64,000 nucleotides of DNA from positions 1-64,000 of the forward strand of contig JANRLL010000001.1 in the NCBI GenBank assembly GCA_033762715.1, read 5' to 3'. Of the stretch, positions 48,101 through 56,677 are shown one piece after another (position 1 is the first letter of the stretch; every line of letters begins with the position of its first letter). The notes under the pieces were generated by a model that was not told where the DNA came from, did not search any database, and saw nothing but the letters and a program-made list of their open reading frames with translations. The position numbers and the translations under genes were made by a program. This DNA comes from JANRLL01 sp033762715. GTDB lineage: Bacteria; Pseudomonadota; Alphaproteobacteria; Rickettsiales; SXRF01.

Positions 48101-48387
48101 ATTATCTAAAGGCGCAAGGCCTGAAGGTGGATGTGGTCAATAAGGTGCGCGAAGGCAGACCTCATATTGTCGATCAAATGAAAGATGGTAAAATCGCGCT
48201 GGTGATCAATACGACCGAAGGAGCCGAATCCATCGCTGATTCCTTTAGTATTCGCCGCACGGCACTCTTAGATAAGATTCCTTACTACACCACCATTGCC
48301 GGCGCTCGCGCTGGGGCTCAGGCCATTGTCGCCGTCAATACGGGCGGGGGGCTTGACGTACGTTCGATTCAGTCGTACTTTGTCTAG
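45166..48387 (+). CDS. carB: Carbamoyl-phosphate synthase large subunit
   Basis: A full-length 1073-residue enzyme with two homologous ATP-grasp halves. The first opens [22 protein letters not shown], the second [20 protein letters not shown]; each has the GGQTALN or GGQTPLK loop. The C-terminal MGS-like regulatory domain begins near residue 940 ([14 protein letters not shown]). It forms carbamoyl phosphate with CarA. A strong terminator follows 8 bp after the stop. Confidence 0.98.
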   Translation: [1073 protein letters not shown]

Positions 48388-48394
48388 CATGTGA

Positions 48395-48426
48395 CCCCGC
48401 ATATCTATGCGGGGCGGTATTTTTTT
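48395..48426 (+). terminator. Intrinsic terminator after carB
   Basis: CCCCGCAT (48395-48402) and ATGCGGGG (48407-48414) make a perfect 8-bp GC-rich stem with an ATCT loop. A run of seven T begins five bases later. It closes the car transcript ahead of greA, whose start is only 19 bp further on, so greA may receive read-through or have its own promoter. Confidence 0.85.
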
Positions 48427-48444
48427 GTTTTAAACGGTAGGCGT

Positions 48445-48918
48445 ATGGAAAAATTTCCTATTACAGCAGAAGGCTATGCTAAAATGGAAGCTGAGCTGAA
48501 GCATCTCAAAAGCGTAGAGCGTCCGGCAGTGATTGCGGCGATTTCGGAAGCGCGCGCGCATGGCGATTTGTCGGAAAATGCGGAATATGCTGCGGCAAAA
48601 GAAAAACAAAGCTTCATTGAAGGCCGTATCAATGAGCTGGAAGATAAAGTCTCGCGCGTTGATGTGATTGATGTGAAATCACTTAAAGGCGATACCATCA
48701 AATTTGGCGCGACCGTTACGCTGGTTGATGATGATAGTGGTGATGAAGCGACCTATCAAATTGTAGGTGACTACGAAGCCGATATTAGCCGTAAACAGCT
48801 TTCGTTGTTGGCGCCATTGTCGCGTGCGCTGATTGGCAAAAAAGCGGGCGATAGCATTGAAGTGAATACACCCAAAGGCACAAAGAGTTACGAAGTCCTC
48901 AAAATCGTGTATAAGTAA
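48445..48918 (+). CDS. greA: Transcription elongation factor GreA
   Basis: A 157-residue factor that rescues backtracked RNA polymerase. The N-terminal coiled coil carries the acidic tip in HGDLSENAEYAAAKEKQ; the C-terminal FKBP-like domain ends with TPKGTKSYEVLKI. The start MEKFPITAEGY is the normal one; an upstream in-frame start would lie in the carB terminator. Confidence 0.97.
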   Translation: MEKFPITAEGYAKMEAELKHLKSVERPAVIAAISEARAHGDLSENAEYAAAKEKQSFIEGRINELEDKVSRVDVIDVKSLKGDTIKFGATVTLVDDDSGDEATYQIVGDYEADISRKQLSLLAPLSRALIGKKAGDSIEVNTPKGTKSYEVLKIVYK

Positions 48919-48941
48919 ACTCTACTCGAGTTACTTATAAT

Positions 48942-50141
48942 ATGACCCCTAGCCGCGAATGTGATTTTCTAATTATTGGTGCAGGCATCATAGGCCTAAG
49001 CCTGGCGCATGAGTTGCGTCAGCGCTATCCGCAGGCCTCTATCATGGTAGTCGATAAAGAACGCGATGTGGCCGCTCATGCGAGTGGTCGCAATAGCGGT
49101 GTATTACATGCGGGTTTTTATTATTCCGCCGATTCGCTGAAGGCAAAATTCTGCCGCGATGGCAATGTGCTGATGAAAGAATATGCGCAACGCAAAGGAC
49201 TCATACTGAATAGATGCGGTAAGGTGGTGGTGGCGCAAAATGAGCGTGAGCAGGGCATGGTGCATGAATTAGCTCGGCGTGCTAACGTCAATGGCGTTGC
49301 AGTTGAGGTGGTGGACGAAGCGCGGTTGGCTGAGATCGAGCCTAATGCCAAGACCCATAAAGAGGCGCTTTATTCACCGACAACTGCCACGGTAGACCCA
49401 CTGGCCGTATGCCATTCGCTGGCAAGTGATCTGAAAGAGCAGGGCGTTGCTTTACTCTTAGGACAGCGTTATGAGCGGCGTTTGGATGGCAATAAAGTAT
49501 CTATCAGCGGGGGCGCTATACGTGCTGGAAAGATTATCAACTGTGCGGGGCTGTATGCGGATCGCATCGCCAAGGATTTTGGCTTTGGCGCGCATTTCAC
49601 CATCATTCCCTTAAAAGGCGTCTATATTAATTACACCGGCGCTGATATACCGATTCGCACCTGCATCTATCCGGTGCCTGTGCCTGGCAGTACTTCGCTC
49701 GGCGTGCATTATGGTATCCGTGCCGATGGCACCATTCGCATTGGGCCTACGGCTATTCCAGCCTTCTGGCGTGAGAATTATCAGGCGCTTTCACGTTTCT
49801 CGGCCAGCGAAGCGGCCGCGATTATGGCGTGGGAGGCCAAACTGCTGGTCACTAATCAAAATGGATTTCGTGAACTGGCCTGGTCAGAAATCAAAAAATA
49901 CTGGCAACCGCATATGGCAGCGGAAGCAGCAAAGCTGGTGAAACATATCGACACGCGCTACTTCAATCAATGGAGCCGGCCTGGCATTCGCGCGCAATTG
50001 CTGGATAAACGTGATCTGACCATGGTACAAGATTTTGTAGTGGAATCTGACAGCCACAGCGCGCATGTGCTCAATGCGGTCTCGCCGGCCTTCACCTCCA
50101 GCTTTGCTTTTAGCCGTTGGTTAATTGATACTCATATTTAG
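48942..50141 (+). CDS. lhgO: L-2-hydroxyglutarate oxidase family FAD enzyme
   Basis: A 399-residue DAO-type flavoprotein. The FAD motif is IIGAGIIGLSLAHEL; HASGRNSGVLHAGFYY and KAKFCRDGN are hallmarks of L-2-hydroxyglutarate oxidases, which return this side product to 2-oxoglutarate with electrons passing to quinone. Its stop codon overlaps that of convergent panB by 2 bp. Confidence 0.9.
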   Translation: MTPSRECDFLIIGAGIIGLSLAHELRQRYPQASIMVVDKERDVAAHASGRNSGVLHAGFYYSADSLKAKFCRDGNVLMKEYAQRKGLILNRCGKVVVAQNEREQGMVHELARRANVNGVAVEVVDEARLAEIEPNAKTHKEALYSPTTATVDPLAVCHSLASDLKEQGVALLLGQRYERRLDGNKVSISGGAIRAGKIINCAGLYADRIAKDFGFGAHFTIIPLKGVYINYTGADIPIRTCIYPVPVPGSTSLGVHYGIRADGTIRIGPTAIPAFWRENYQALSRFSASEAAAIMAWEAKLLVTNQNGFRELAWSEIKKYWQPHMAAEAAKLVKHIDTRYFNQWSRPGIRAQLLDKRDLTMVQDFVVESDSHSAHVLNAVSPAFTSSFAFSRWLIDTHI

Positions 50142-50920
50142 ATTTTGGGCGGCGGGAATATATGTCCGCGCACATCATTCGCATAGGATTGAGCCACATC
50201 ACGTAGCTGGTGGGCTAAATCCGCATAGCGTTTCACAAATTTAGGCGCATGCTCCGTAAACCCTAGCACATCATCAATCACCAGCACTTGCCCATCGCAG
50301 GCAGGCGATGCGCCGATGCCGATGGTTGGAATTTTGACCGTCTCAGTAATTTGACGCGCTACCTCTTCTTTGGTTGCTTCAATTACCATGGCAAAGGCAC
50401 CGGCGCGCTCAACAGCCAAGGCGTCCTCAAGAATCTGACGCGCTTCTTCCGGTGTTTTGCCTTTGGTGCGAAATCCGCTAGGGTCAGTCACGCTTTGCGG
50501 TAGAAGACCGACATGGCCCATAACGGCGATACCTTCCTTGACCAGCAAGCGAATGGTGGTTTCCATGGATTGGCCGCCTTCCAATTTCACCGCTTGGGCG
50601 CCGGTTTCAGCTAGTAATCGTTTGGCATGATCGAGCGCTTGTTGCGGTGATGCTTCATAGCTTCCAAACGGCAAATCCACCACGACCAATGCATGTGCAG
50701 AATGGGTTACGACCGCGCGTCCATGTGCAATCATCATATCCAATGTGACGCCACGCGTGGTTGGCATCCCATAGACCACCATCCCAAGCGAATCACCTAC
50801 TAATAAGATATCGACATATGGATCAATGACGCGCGCGATGGGTGCGGTATAGGCAGTCAGCACGACCAGCGGCGTGGCGTGTTTTTGCGTGCGGATATGC
50901 TGGGTCGTAAGGCGCGTCAT
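50138..50920 (-). CDS. panB: Ketopantoate hydroxymethyltransferase
   Basis: A 260-residue enzyme of pantothenate and CoA synthesis that adds a hydroxymethyl group to 2-oxoisovalerate. Motifs are LVGDSLGMVVYG, DLPFGSYEASPQQAL, VKLEGG, MGHVGLLPQ and IGIGASPACDGQVLVIDD. It starts 8 bp after the sensor kinase gene on the same strand. No panC is adjacent. Confidence 0.97.
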   Translation of the reverse strand: MTRLTTQHIRTQKHATPLVVLTAYTAPIARVIDPYVDILLVGDSLGMVVYGMPTTRGVTLDMMIAHGRAVVTHSAHALVVVDLPFGSYEASPQQALDHAKRLLAETGAQAVKLEGGQSMETTIRLLVKEGIAVMGHVGLLPQSVTDPSGFRTKGKTPEEARQILEDALAVERAGAFAMVIEATKEEVARQITETVKIPTIGIGASPACDGQVLVIDDVLGFTEHAPKFVKRYADLAHQLRDVAQSYANDVRGHIFPPPKI

Positions 50921-50928
50921 AGGCTTGG

Positions 50929-52386
50929 TTAGGTTGCTTGTTTAACGATAACATCGTCAGTCGATACGATTTGCCGTGGCAAGGTGAAGGTAATGGTGGT
51001 ACCTGCACCGACTTTGCTTTTAATCGCAAATGTGCCGCCCATCAACTCCACAAATTTTTTCGTCAATGGCAGACCTAAGCCGGTGCCTTCATATTTACGG
51101 CTTAAGGCACTGTCGATCTGGCCAAAGGGGGAAAGCGCAATGGAGATATCTTTGGCGGCGATGCCAATGCCGGTATCGGATACTTCAAACGTATAGCTAT
51201 CTTCAGCCAGATTATGCCAGGCGCTGATTTTGACTTCGCCACCAGCGGGGGTGAATTTAACGGCGTTCGACAGCAAGTTGAGAATGATCTGTTTGAATTT
51301 TTTGCCATCCACCAACATAGTAATTTGTTCTTTAGGCAACGTTTCCACCAATGTGACTTTGCCTGATTCGGCACGTGCGCTGACTAAGCGCATACAGTTA
51401 TGCACCATTTTGCTCGCGTTGACTTCGGAGACTTCAACTTCCAGCTTGCCGGCTTCTGCTTTCGAATAATCCAAAATGTCGTTTATAAGACTGAGCAGAT
51501 GCACGCCGGAGGCATGAATATCGCTGATATAGTTGGTGTATTTTTGATTATTCATTGCGGCGATGACTTCGGTTTTTAGAATGTCGGAAAAGCCGATAAT
51601 AGCGTTAAGCGGTGTGCGCAGCTCATGGCTGATATTGGCGAGGAATTGCGATTTTTCGCGGTTTTCTGCCTGCGCCGCCGCCGCCTTGGCTTCGAGGCCG
51701 GTGTTTTCTTCGTGCAACTTGGCGATAATTACTTCAGCGCGATTCGCAATCAATAACGTGATGGTTAGAAAGAGGAGCGAGGCACCAATAACGCTACCGA
51801 TGCTATAGAGCTGTAGCTTGACCAATTCTTCCCACGGGTTGGTTAGATCATAGAGCAATTCAATAGCTGTATCAGGTGCATCATGTTCCGAGCGTATCGG
51901 CACAATAGTTTGCAGCAACACGGCCTTGCCGCCCGTTTTTAATTCTACTCCTTCTAAAATAGTATCGGCGGGACTATTGCTGCGAATATTTTTGCTTACA
52001 AAGGTAATATCGGGTGAGCCGGTTGCCATGGCTAAGGGGGTAGGGGTTGAGCCATCGGCGCTGATTAGCAACTGCCCGCGCACATAAATATTGGCGCGAA
52101 TAAGCGGAGCTGGCTGAAAATAGCGCAGCGTATCTCTTGCGAAATTGGCGATCTGCTGATTATCACGTACCTGGCTATGATCACTGAAAGAAATATTGAC
52201 GATGGTATCGCGGTAAAAGGACCAGATATTATTAACATAACCCTGGCCTAGGGCCTGATTATTGCGTTTGATACTTTTTACGATATCGTCGGTGGCAGAC
52301 ATGCGCAGCGTATAGCCGCCCCAGCTTGCCAGGCCAGTGATGGCAATCATCACAAAAACTGCTAAAATCTTTAAAAAACCACGCAT
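50929..52386 (-). CDS. Membrane sensor histidine kinase (PdhS/PleC-like core)
   Basis: A 485-residue kinase. A membrane helix at residues 7-28, a periplasmic sensor of about 150 residues and a second helix near 195-215 are followed by a short coiled coil and the core: H-box NISHELRTPLNAIIGFSDIL, N-box ILNLLSNAVKFTP, DTGIGIA and GTGLGLPL. The HisKA region with HLLSLINDILDYSKAEAGK resembles alphaproteobacterial cell-cycle kinases. No response regulator gene is adjacent, so it is an orphan kinase. Confidence 0.88.
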   Translation of the reverse strand: MRGFLKILAVFVMIAITGLASWGGYTLRMSATDDIVKSIKRNNQALGQGYVNNIWSFYRDTIVNISFSDHSQVRDNQQIANFARDTLRYFQPAPLIRANIYVRGQLLISADGSTPTPLAMATGSPDITFVSKNIRSNSPADTILEGVELKTGGKAVLLQTIVPIRSEHDAPDTAIELLYDLTNPWEELVKLQLYSIGSVIGASLLFLTITLLIANRAEVIIAKLHEENTGLEAKAAAAQAENREKSQFLANISHELRTPLNAIIGFSDILKTEVIAAMNNQKYTNYISDIHASGVHLLSLINDILDYSKAEAGKLEVEVSEVNASKMVHNCMRLVSARAESGKVTLVETLPKEQITMLVDGKKFKQIILNLLSNAVKFTPAGGEVKISAWHNLAEDSYTFEVSDTGIGIAAKDISIALSPFGQIDSALSRKYEGTGLGLPLTKKFVELMGGTFAIKSKVGAGTTITFTLPRQIVSTDDVIVKQAT

Positions 52387-52523
52387 TGGCAGCCACTTAA
52401 CCGTATATACACGTCCGCATCTTGCTATGCTAACGCAGGGTGATTAATAAAAGGTTGAAATTTAATGCAATTTATCGACCGATCGCGATAAGATTGCAAA
52501 CATAAAGAATGCATCATATTTAG

Positions 52524-52552
52524 TTGACAGCCCTAGTTAAACTAGCTATACA
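52524..52552 (+). promoter_or_regulatory. Strong promoter of rpmH-rnpA
   Basis: A perfect TTGACA (52524-52529) and TATACA (52547-52552) lie exactly 17 bp apart, about 35 bp before the rpmH start. This is the best sigma70 promoter seen in the window and suits a ribosomal protein operon. Confidence 0.75.
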
Positions 52553-52586
52553 GCTCACCCCTTAGTTATTTTTTAGGATCAGACCG

Positions 52587-52721
52587 ATGAAACGTACCTA
52601 TCAACCCAGTAAACTTGTTCGCAAACGCCGTCATGGCTTCCGTGCTCGCATGGCTACTGTGGGCGGTCGCAAGGTCGTAAATGCTCGCCGCGCCAAAGGC
52701 CGCAAGCGCATCTCTGCGTAA
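52587..52721 (+). CDS. rpmH: Ribosomal protein bL34
   Basis: A 44-residue, highly basic protein of the large ribosomal subunit, opening MKRTYQPSKLVRKRRHGFRA and ending GRKRISA. It is the first gene of the rpmH-rnpA-yidD-yidC run. The rnpA start codon appears to lie inside it, in another frame. Confidence 0.98.
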   Translation: MKRTYQPSKLVRKRRHGFRARMATVGGRKVVNARRAKGRKRISA

Positions 52722-53088
52722 TACACGCACGACGATCAAGAAACGCTCTGACTTCTTAGCAGCGGCTGGATCTGGCCGCAAATTTATCACCAATAGTTTT
52801 ATTGTGCAGATTAACTGCAGGCAACCCGCACATCCTGCAGGCAATGGCCCACGCGTGGGCTATACGGTTACCAAAAAATTAGGCAATGCGGTTATACGCA
52901 ACCGTGTGCGCCGCCGCCTGCGTGCAGCCTTTACCACCTTGCCTGAGGGAGCGCTGCATGAAGGCTATGATTATATCATTATTGCGCGGCAAAAAGCCCA
53001 GGAATGTAGTTTTTCCGATTTGGTGCGTGATATGGGGTTTGCTTTTTCCAGAATACACGCTAATAAAGGCGCTCCTAACAAGGAGTAG
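52681..53088 (+). CDS. rnpA: Ribonuclease P protein component
   Basis: A 135-residue basic protein that assists the RNase P RNA in tRNA 5' maturation. The conserved RNR motif region reads LGNAVIRNRVRRRLRAAF, and LKKRSDF is mirrored by TIKKRSDFLAA. There is no ATG after the rpmH stop before the conserved part; the only good start is the ATG at 52681, 41 bp inside rpmH, with AAGG six bases upstream. A CTG at 52714 is a less likely alternative. Confidence 0.9.
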   Translation: MLAAPKAASASLRNTRTTIKKRSDFLAAAGSGRKFITNSFIVQINCRQPAHPAGNGPRVGYTVTKKLGNAVIRNRVRRRLRAAFTTLPEGALHEGYDYIIIARQKAQECSFSDLVRDMGFAFSRIHANKGAPNKE

Positions 53089-53093
53089 TCATC

Positions 53094-53315
53094 ATGTTCG
53101 TCTTACGGGCAGTGGTTCGGCTGTATCAGCTTTGCATCTCCCCGATGCTTGGTTGCAACTGTCGGTTTATTCCGAGCTGTTCAGAATACGCCCATCAGGC
53201 GATTACACAGCACGGTTCCTGCAAGGGTGGATGGATGACACTTAAGCGAATCATGCGTTGCCACCCTTTCGGTGGTGAAGGGTATGATCCAGTCAGCAAG
53301 CGGATATCAAAATGA
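53094..53315 (+). CDS. yidD: YidD membrane protein insertion efficiency factor
   Basis: A 73-residue protein with an amphipathic N-terminus and the conserved cysteine pattern of YidD: LCISPMLGCNCRFIPSCSEY, then RCHPFGGEGYDPV. It is thought to help YidC-dependent insertion. A good AAGGAG site precedes it, and its stop overlaps the yidC start in ATGA. Confidence 0.95.
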   Translation: MFVLRAVVRLYQLCISPMLGCNCRFIPSCSEYAHQAITQHGSCKGGWMTLKRIMRCHPFGGEGYDPVSKRISK

Positions 53316-55087
53316 ATCAGAACGAACCCGATTTTAAACGTATTTTTTGGACGATGCTGATGGCAGCAGTGCTGCTTATGGTATGGCAGGCATTTGTCGA
53401 ATGGCCACGCCGGCAAGCGCTTGGCCAATATCATGCGCAAAAAATTGTCGAGCAGCAGCACGAAAAAGAAAAACAAATCGCTTCGTTTGCTACCAAAGAT
53501 TCGGATCCTGAAAGCAATCCCAATTTGGATCGTAAGGGTCGTCTTGCATTATCACCGCGCCTTGCCATCCGTTCTAATAATGTGCATGGCTCGGTTGCTC
53601 TAAAGGGATTGCGGTTTGATGATTTAACCCTGGCGAAATATCGCGAAACACTAGAGCCCGAAAGCCCTGAGGTCGTGCTGTTTTCCCCGAATGGTGATGA
53701 AAAATCGTATTTTGCGCAAATCGGTTGGCTATCACAAGATGGCACGAAAGTGCCTGATAAAGACAGCGTCTGGCAAACAAACTCTAAGCAGCTCATCACG
53801 GGTGAGCCTGTACAGCTGCGCTGGAATAATGGCAGTGGTGTGACCTTTATTGTGTCGATTGCGCTTGATAATGCCTACATGTTTGACGTTCAGCAAAAAG
53901 TTGAGAATAAATCGGGCAAGGCAATCAGCATCATGCCGTATGCCTTTATCAATCGTGCTTTTGAAATTCCTAAGCATCACGCGGTGATTTCGCATGAAGG
54001 CCCCATTGGCGTACTGCTGGGGGCGTTGGATGAGATTCCTTATTCCGATTTGAAGGATACGGGTGAGAAAACCTATGATGATGCTAAAGGTTGGTTAGGC
54101 ATTACCGATAAATATTGGCTCTCTGCTTTGGTGCCCTCAGACCCCTCATTTAAAGCGAGCTTTAGCTATTATAATAAGTCGGGCAAAGATCGTTATCAGG
54201 TGGATTATTTGAATGATCCGATTACCTTAGATGAAGGTGAATCCAAAACGACCACCCTTAGATTATTTGCTGGTGCTAAGGAAATCGACGTGCTCGATTA
54301 CTATGCCAAAGGCGATGAGGTAAGCAACAGCGCACCGATTCCGCTTTTTGATCGTGCTGTGGATTTTGGGGTGCTTTATTTTCTTACCAAGCCACTCTTT
54401 TTAACGCTCAATTATTTCTACAGCCATATTGGCAATTTTGGTGTAGCGATCTTGCTACTTACTATTGTGGTGAAGTTGGTGTTGTATCCGCTGGCTAATA
54501 AGTCGTATAAAGCGACTTCGCGCATTCGTGAACTGCAGCCAGAGCTCACTAAAATTCGTGAGAAATATGGCGATGATCCGATGGCTATGCAGAAAGAAAC
54601 TTTGGCGCTGTATAAGAAGGAAAAAGTAAATCCCGCCTCTGGCTGTTTGCCGTTGCTGATTCAAATGCCCATCTTCTTTGCACTCTATAAAGTGTTGTAT
54701 GTCACGATTGAGATGCGTCATGCGCCGTTCTTCGGCTGGCTTAAAGATTTATCGGCCGCTGATCCTACTAATATCTTCACGCTGTTTGGCCTGATTGATT
54801 GGAACCCACCTACCATGCTGCATATTGGTGTATTGCCTATTTTATATTGCATCAGCATGGTAATTCAAATGCGTCAGCAGCCAAAACCGACCGATCCGGT
54901 GCAGGCAAAAATGATGAAATTCATGCCCTATTTCTTGCTGGTGGTAATGGCGCAGTTTTCAGCCGGTCTGATTCTGTATTGGATATGGAGCAATATTCTC
55001 TCCATTGCTCAACAAGAGTTCATCTCCAGACGGCATAAAAAGCCACGCGCATCTAAAAAACGTGCGGCGTCACACAGCCATGAATAA
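53312..55087 (+). CDS. yidC: Membrane protein insertase YidC
   Basis: A 591-residue inner membrane insertase with an N-terminal helix (IFWTMLMAAVLLMVWQAF), a large periplasmic beta domain (about 60-360) and a five-helix insertase core. Core motifs are YPLANKSYKATSRIRELQPEL and NPASGCLPLLIQMPIFFALYK, the first carrying the hydrophilic-groove region. The basic C-terminal tail (SRRHKKPRASKKRA) would bind ribosomes. Confidence 0.97.
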   Translation: MNQNEPDFKRIFWTMLMAAVLLMVWQAFVEWPRRQALGQYHAQKIVEQQHEKEKQIASFATKDSDPESNPNLDRKGRLALSPRLAIRSNNVHGSVALKGLRFDDLTLAKYRETLEPESPEVVLFSPNGDEKSYFAQIGWLSQDGTKVPDKDSVWQTNSKQLITGEPVQLRWNNGSGVTFIVSIALDNAYMFDVQQKVENKSGKAISIMPYAFINRAFEIPKHHAVISHEGPIGVLLGALDEIPYSDLKDTGEKTYDDAKGWLGITDKYWLSALVPSDPSFKASFSYYNKSGKDRYQVDYLNDPITLDEGESKTTTLRLFAGAKEIDVLDYYAKGDEVSNSAPIPLFDRAVDFGVLYFLTKPLFLTLNYFYSHIGNFGVAILLLTIVVKLVLYPLANKSYKATSRIRELQPELTKIREKYGDDPMAMQKETLALYKKEKVNPASGCLPLLIQMPIFFALYKVLYVTIEMRHAPFFGWLKDLSAADPTNIFTLFGLIDWNPPTMLHIGVLPILYCISMVIQMRQQPKPTDPVQAKMMKFMPYFLLVVMAQFSAGLILYWIWSNILSIAQQEFISRRHKKPRASKKRAASHSHE

Positions 55088-55679
55088 TTTTTTCAAACGC
55101 CCGTGCGAATTTATCGCGGGTGCGGCAACGATTGAATCGCTTCCGGAAATGACTCACCCTGAGTTTGCTTTCGTCGGGCGCTCCAACGTAGGCAAATCAA
55201 GCTTGCTCAATGCTTTGGTGGGGCAAAAGCATTTAGTGCGTACCTCGCAAAGCCCTGGCCATACGAAACAGCTCAATTTTTTCCTGCTGGCTGAGAAGAT
55301 GATGCTGGTGGATATGCCCGGCTATGGTTATGCAAAAGTAGGCAAGCAGCAATTGCGCGACTGGGATCAGCTTATTAAGCGCTATCTGATGGGGCGTGCT
55401 AATTTAAAACGTACCTATGTGCTCATTGATGCACGGCGCGGTATTATGGAGTCTGATGAGGACTTCATGACTGTTTTGGACAATGCGGCGGTGAACTACC
55501 AGCTGTTGCTAACCAAGTGTGACAGCGTAAAAGAAGCCGATATAAACAGTATATTGCAAAGTTCGGTAAAAATCATAAAATCGCACCCTGCGGCCCACCC
55601 GGATATCATTGCAACAAGTTCAGAGGATGGACGGGGTATTGAGACGCTACAAGCATATTTAATGGAACTGATTACATGA
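55080..55679 (+). CDS. engB: Ribosome biogenesis GTPase EngB (YsxC/YihA)
   Basis: A 199-residue GTPase for large-subunit assembly. G1 is GRSNVGKSS, G3 DMPGYGYAKV and G4 TKCD. The ATG at 55080 overlaps the yidC stop by 8 bp; a longer frame from 55005 would lie wholly inside yidC. Its stop overlaps the argB start. Confidence 0.95.
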   Translation: MNNFFKRPCEFIAGAATIESLPEMTHPEFAFVGRSNVGKSSLLNALVGQKHLVRTSQSPGHTKQLNFFLLAEKMMLVDMPGYGYAKVGKQQLRDWDQLIKRYLMGRANLKRTYVLIDARRGIMESDEDFMTVLDNAAVNYQLLLTKCDSVKEADINSILQSSVKIIKSHPAAHPDIIATSSEDGRGIETLQAYLMELIT

Positions 55680-56596
55680 AAACCAGAACCCTACAGACGC
55701 AAAAATCTTTTCTAAAAACGGTGGATACGCTTTCCGAAGCACTGCCGTATATGCGAGAGTTTGCGGGCGAAACGTTCGTCGTTAAATATGGTGGCGCGGC
55801 CATGGGCGATCCGGCGCTGGCTCGGAAATTCGCAGAAGATATTGTGCTGCTCAAGCAAGTAGGCATAAACCCTATCGTTGTGCATGGTGGTGGCCCACAA
55901 ATTGGCAAAATGCTCGAGCGTCTCAAAATCAAAAGTTCCTTTGTTGATGGGCTGCGTGTAACCGATAGCGCTGCGGTGGAAATTGTAGAGATGGTGCTGT
56001 CAGGCTCCATCAACAAGCATATCGTATCGGAAATTAATGCCGCAGGCGGTATGGCGATGGGTATATCGGGTAAAGATGGCAATTTGATCGAAGCGCGGAA
56101 ACTGCGTCGTCATGTGCGTGATCCTGATTCGAATATCGAAAAAATATTGGATTTAGGGTTTGTAGGTGAGCCGGTGCGTATTAATCCTGTGTTGCTGCAA
56201 GAATTCTCAGAATCGAACCTGATTCCCGTTATCGCGCCGATTGGGATTGGTCCGAAAGGTGAGACCTTCAATATCAATGCAGATACAGCGGCTGGTGCTA
56301 TCGCCGGTGCGTTGGCAGCATCTAAATTGATGATCCTCACTGACGTGCCAGGTGTGCTGAATAAAAAAGGCGAATTGATCAGCGAGCTTTCCATTAAAGA
56401 GGCTAAAAGGCTGATTAAAGACAAAACAGCTTCTGGTGGCATGATCCCCAAGATTGAGACCTGTATCCATGCATTAGATAATGATGTGGAGGCTGCGCAT
56501 ATTTTAGATGGTCGCCTGCCCCACGTCTTGTTGCTAGAAACCTTCACTAAATATGGTGCTGGCACCATGATCCATCCCGACGACCAAAACGATTAA
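55676..56596 (+). CDS. argB: Acetylglutamate kinase
   Basis: A 306-residue amino acid kinase, second step of arginine synthesis. Motifs are FVVKYGGAAMGDP, VHGGGPQIGKMLE and TDVPGVLNKKGELI; the substrate loop NADTAAGAIAGAL is intact. An N-terminal extension of about 20 residues, as in arginine-sensitive hexameric forms, suggests feedback inhibition. It overlaps engB by 4 bp. Confidence 0.96.
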   Translation: MKTRTLQTQKSFLKTVDTLSEALPYMREFAGETFVVKYGGAAMGDPALARKFAEDIVLLKQVGINPIVVHGGGPQIGKMLERLKIKSSFVDGLRVTDSAAVEIVEMVLSGSINKHIVSEINAAGGMAMGISGKDGNLIEARKLRRHVRDPDSNIEKILDLGFVGEPVRINPVLLQEFSESNLIPVIAPIGIGPKGETFNINADTAAGAIAGALAASKLMILTDVPGVLNKKGELISELSIKEAKRLIKDKTASGGMIPKIETCIHALDNDVEAAHILDGRLPHVLLLETFTKYGAGTMIHPDDQND

Positions 56597-56621
56597 AGCT
56601 GGTTTTTGCTTATAAATCAGA

Positions 56622-56664
56622 TATAATAGCTGCTGGTCAGTCACTTCTATCGCCTCAAAGAGGC
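56622..56664 (+). promoter_or_regulatory. Putative promoter -10 and leader hairpin of the TadE-like gene
   Basis: A perfect TATAAT lies at 56622-56627; the -35 region (CTGGTT, 17 bp upstream) is weak. A hairpin GCCTC/GAGGC with an AAA loop (56652-56664) sits just before the ribosome binding region of the gene at 56678 and could affect its translation. Confidence 0.4.
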
Positions 56665-56677
56665 AGTGCAGGTTAGC

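Noticed and set aside
50138..50141. Overlapping stop codons of lhgO and panB
   Set aside because: Common compact arrangement of convergent genes; no extra signal seen.
52387..52586. Possible replication origin upstream of rpmH/rnpA
   Set aside because: No cluster of DnaA-box-like TTATCCACA sequences, and dnaA is not nearby; the promoter explains the region.
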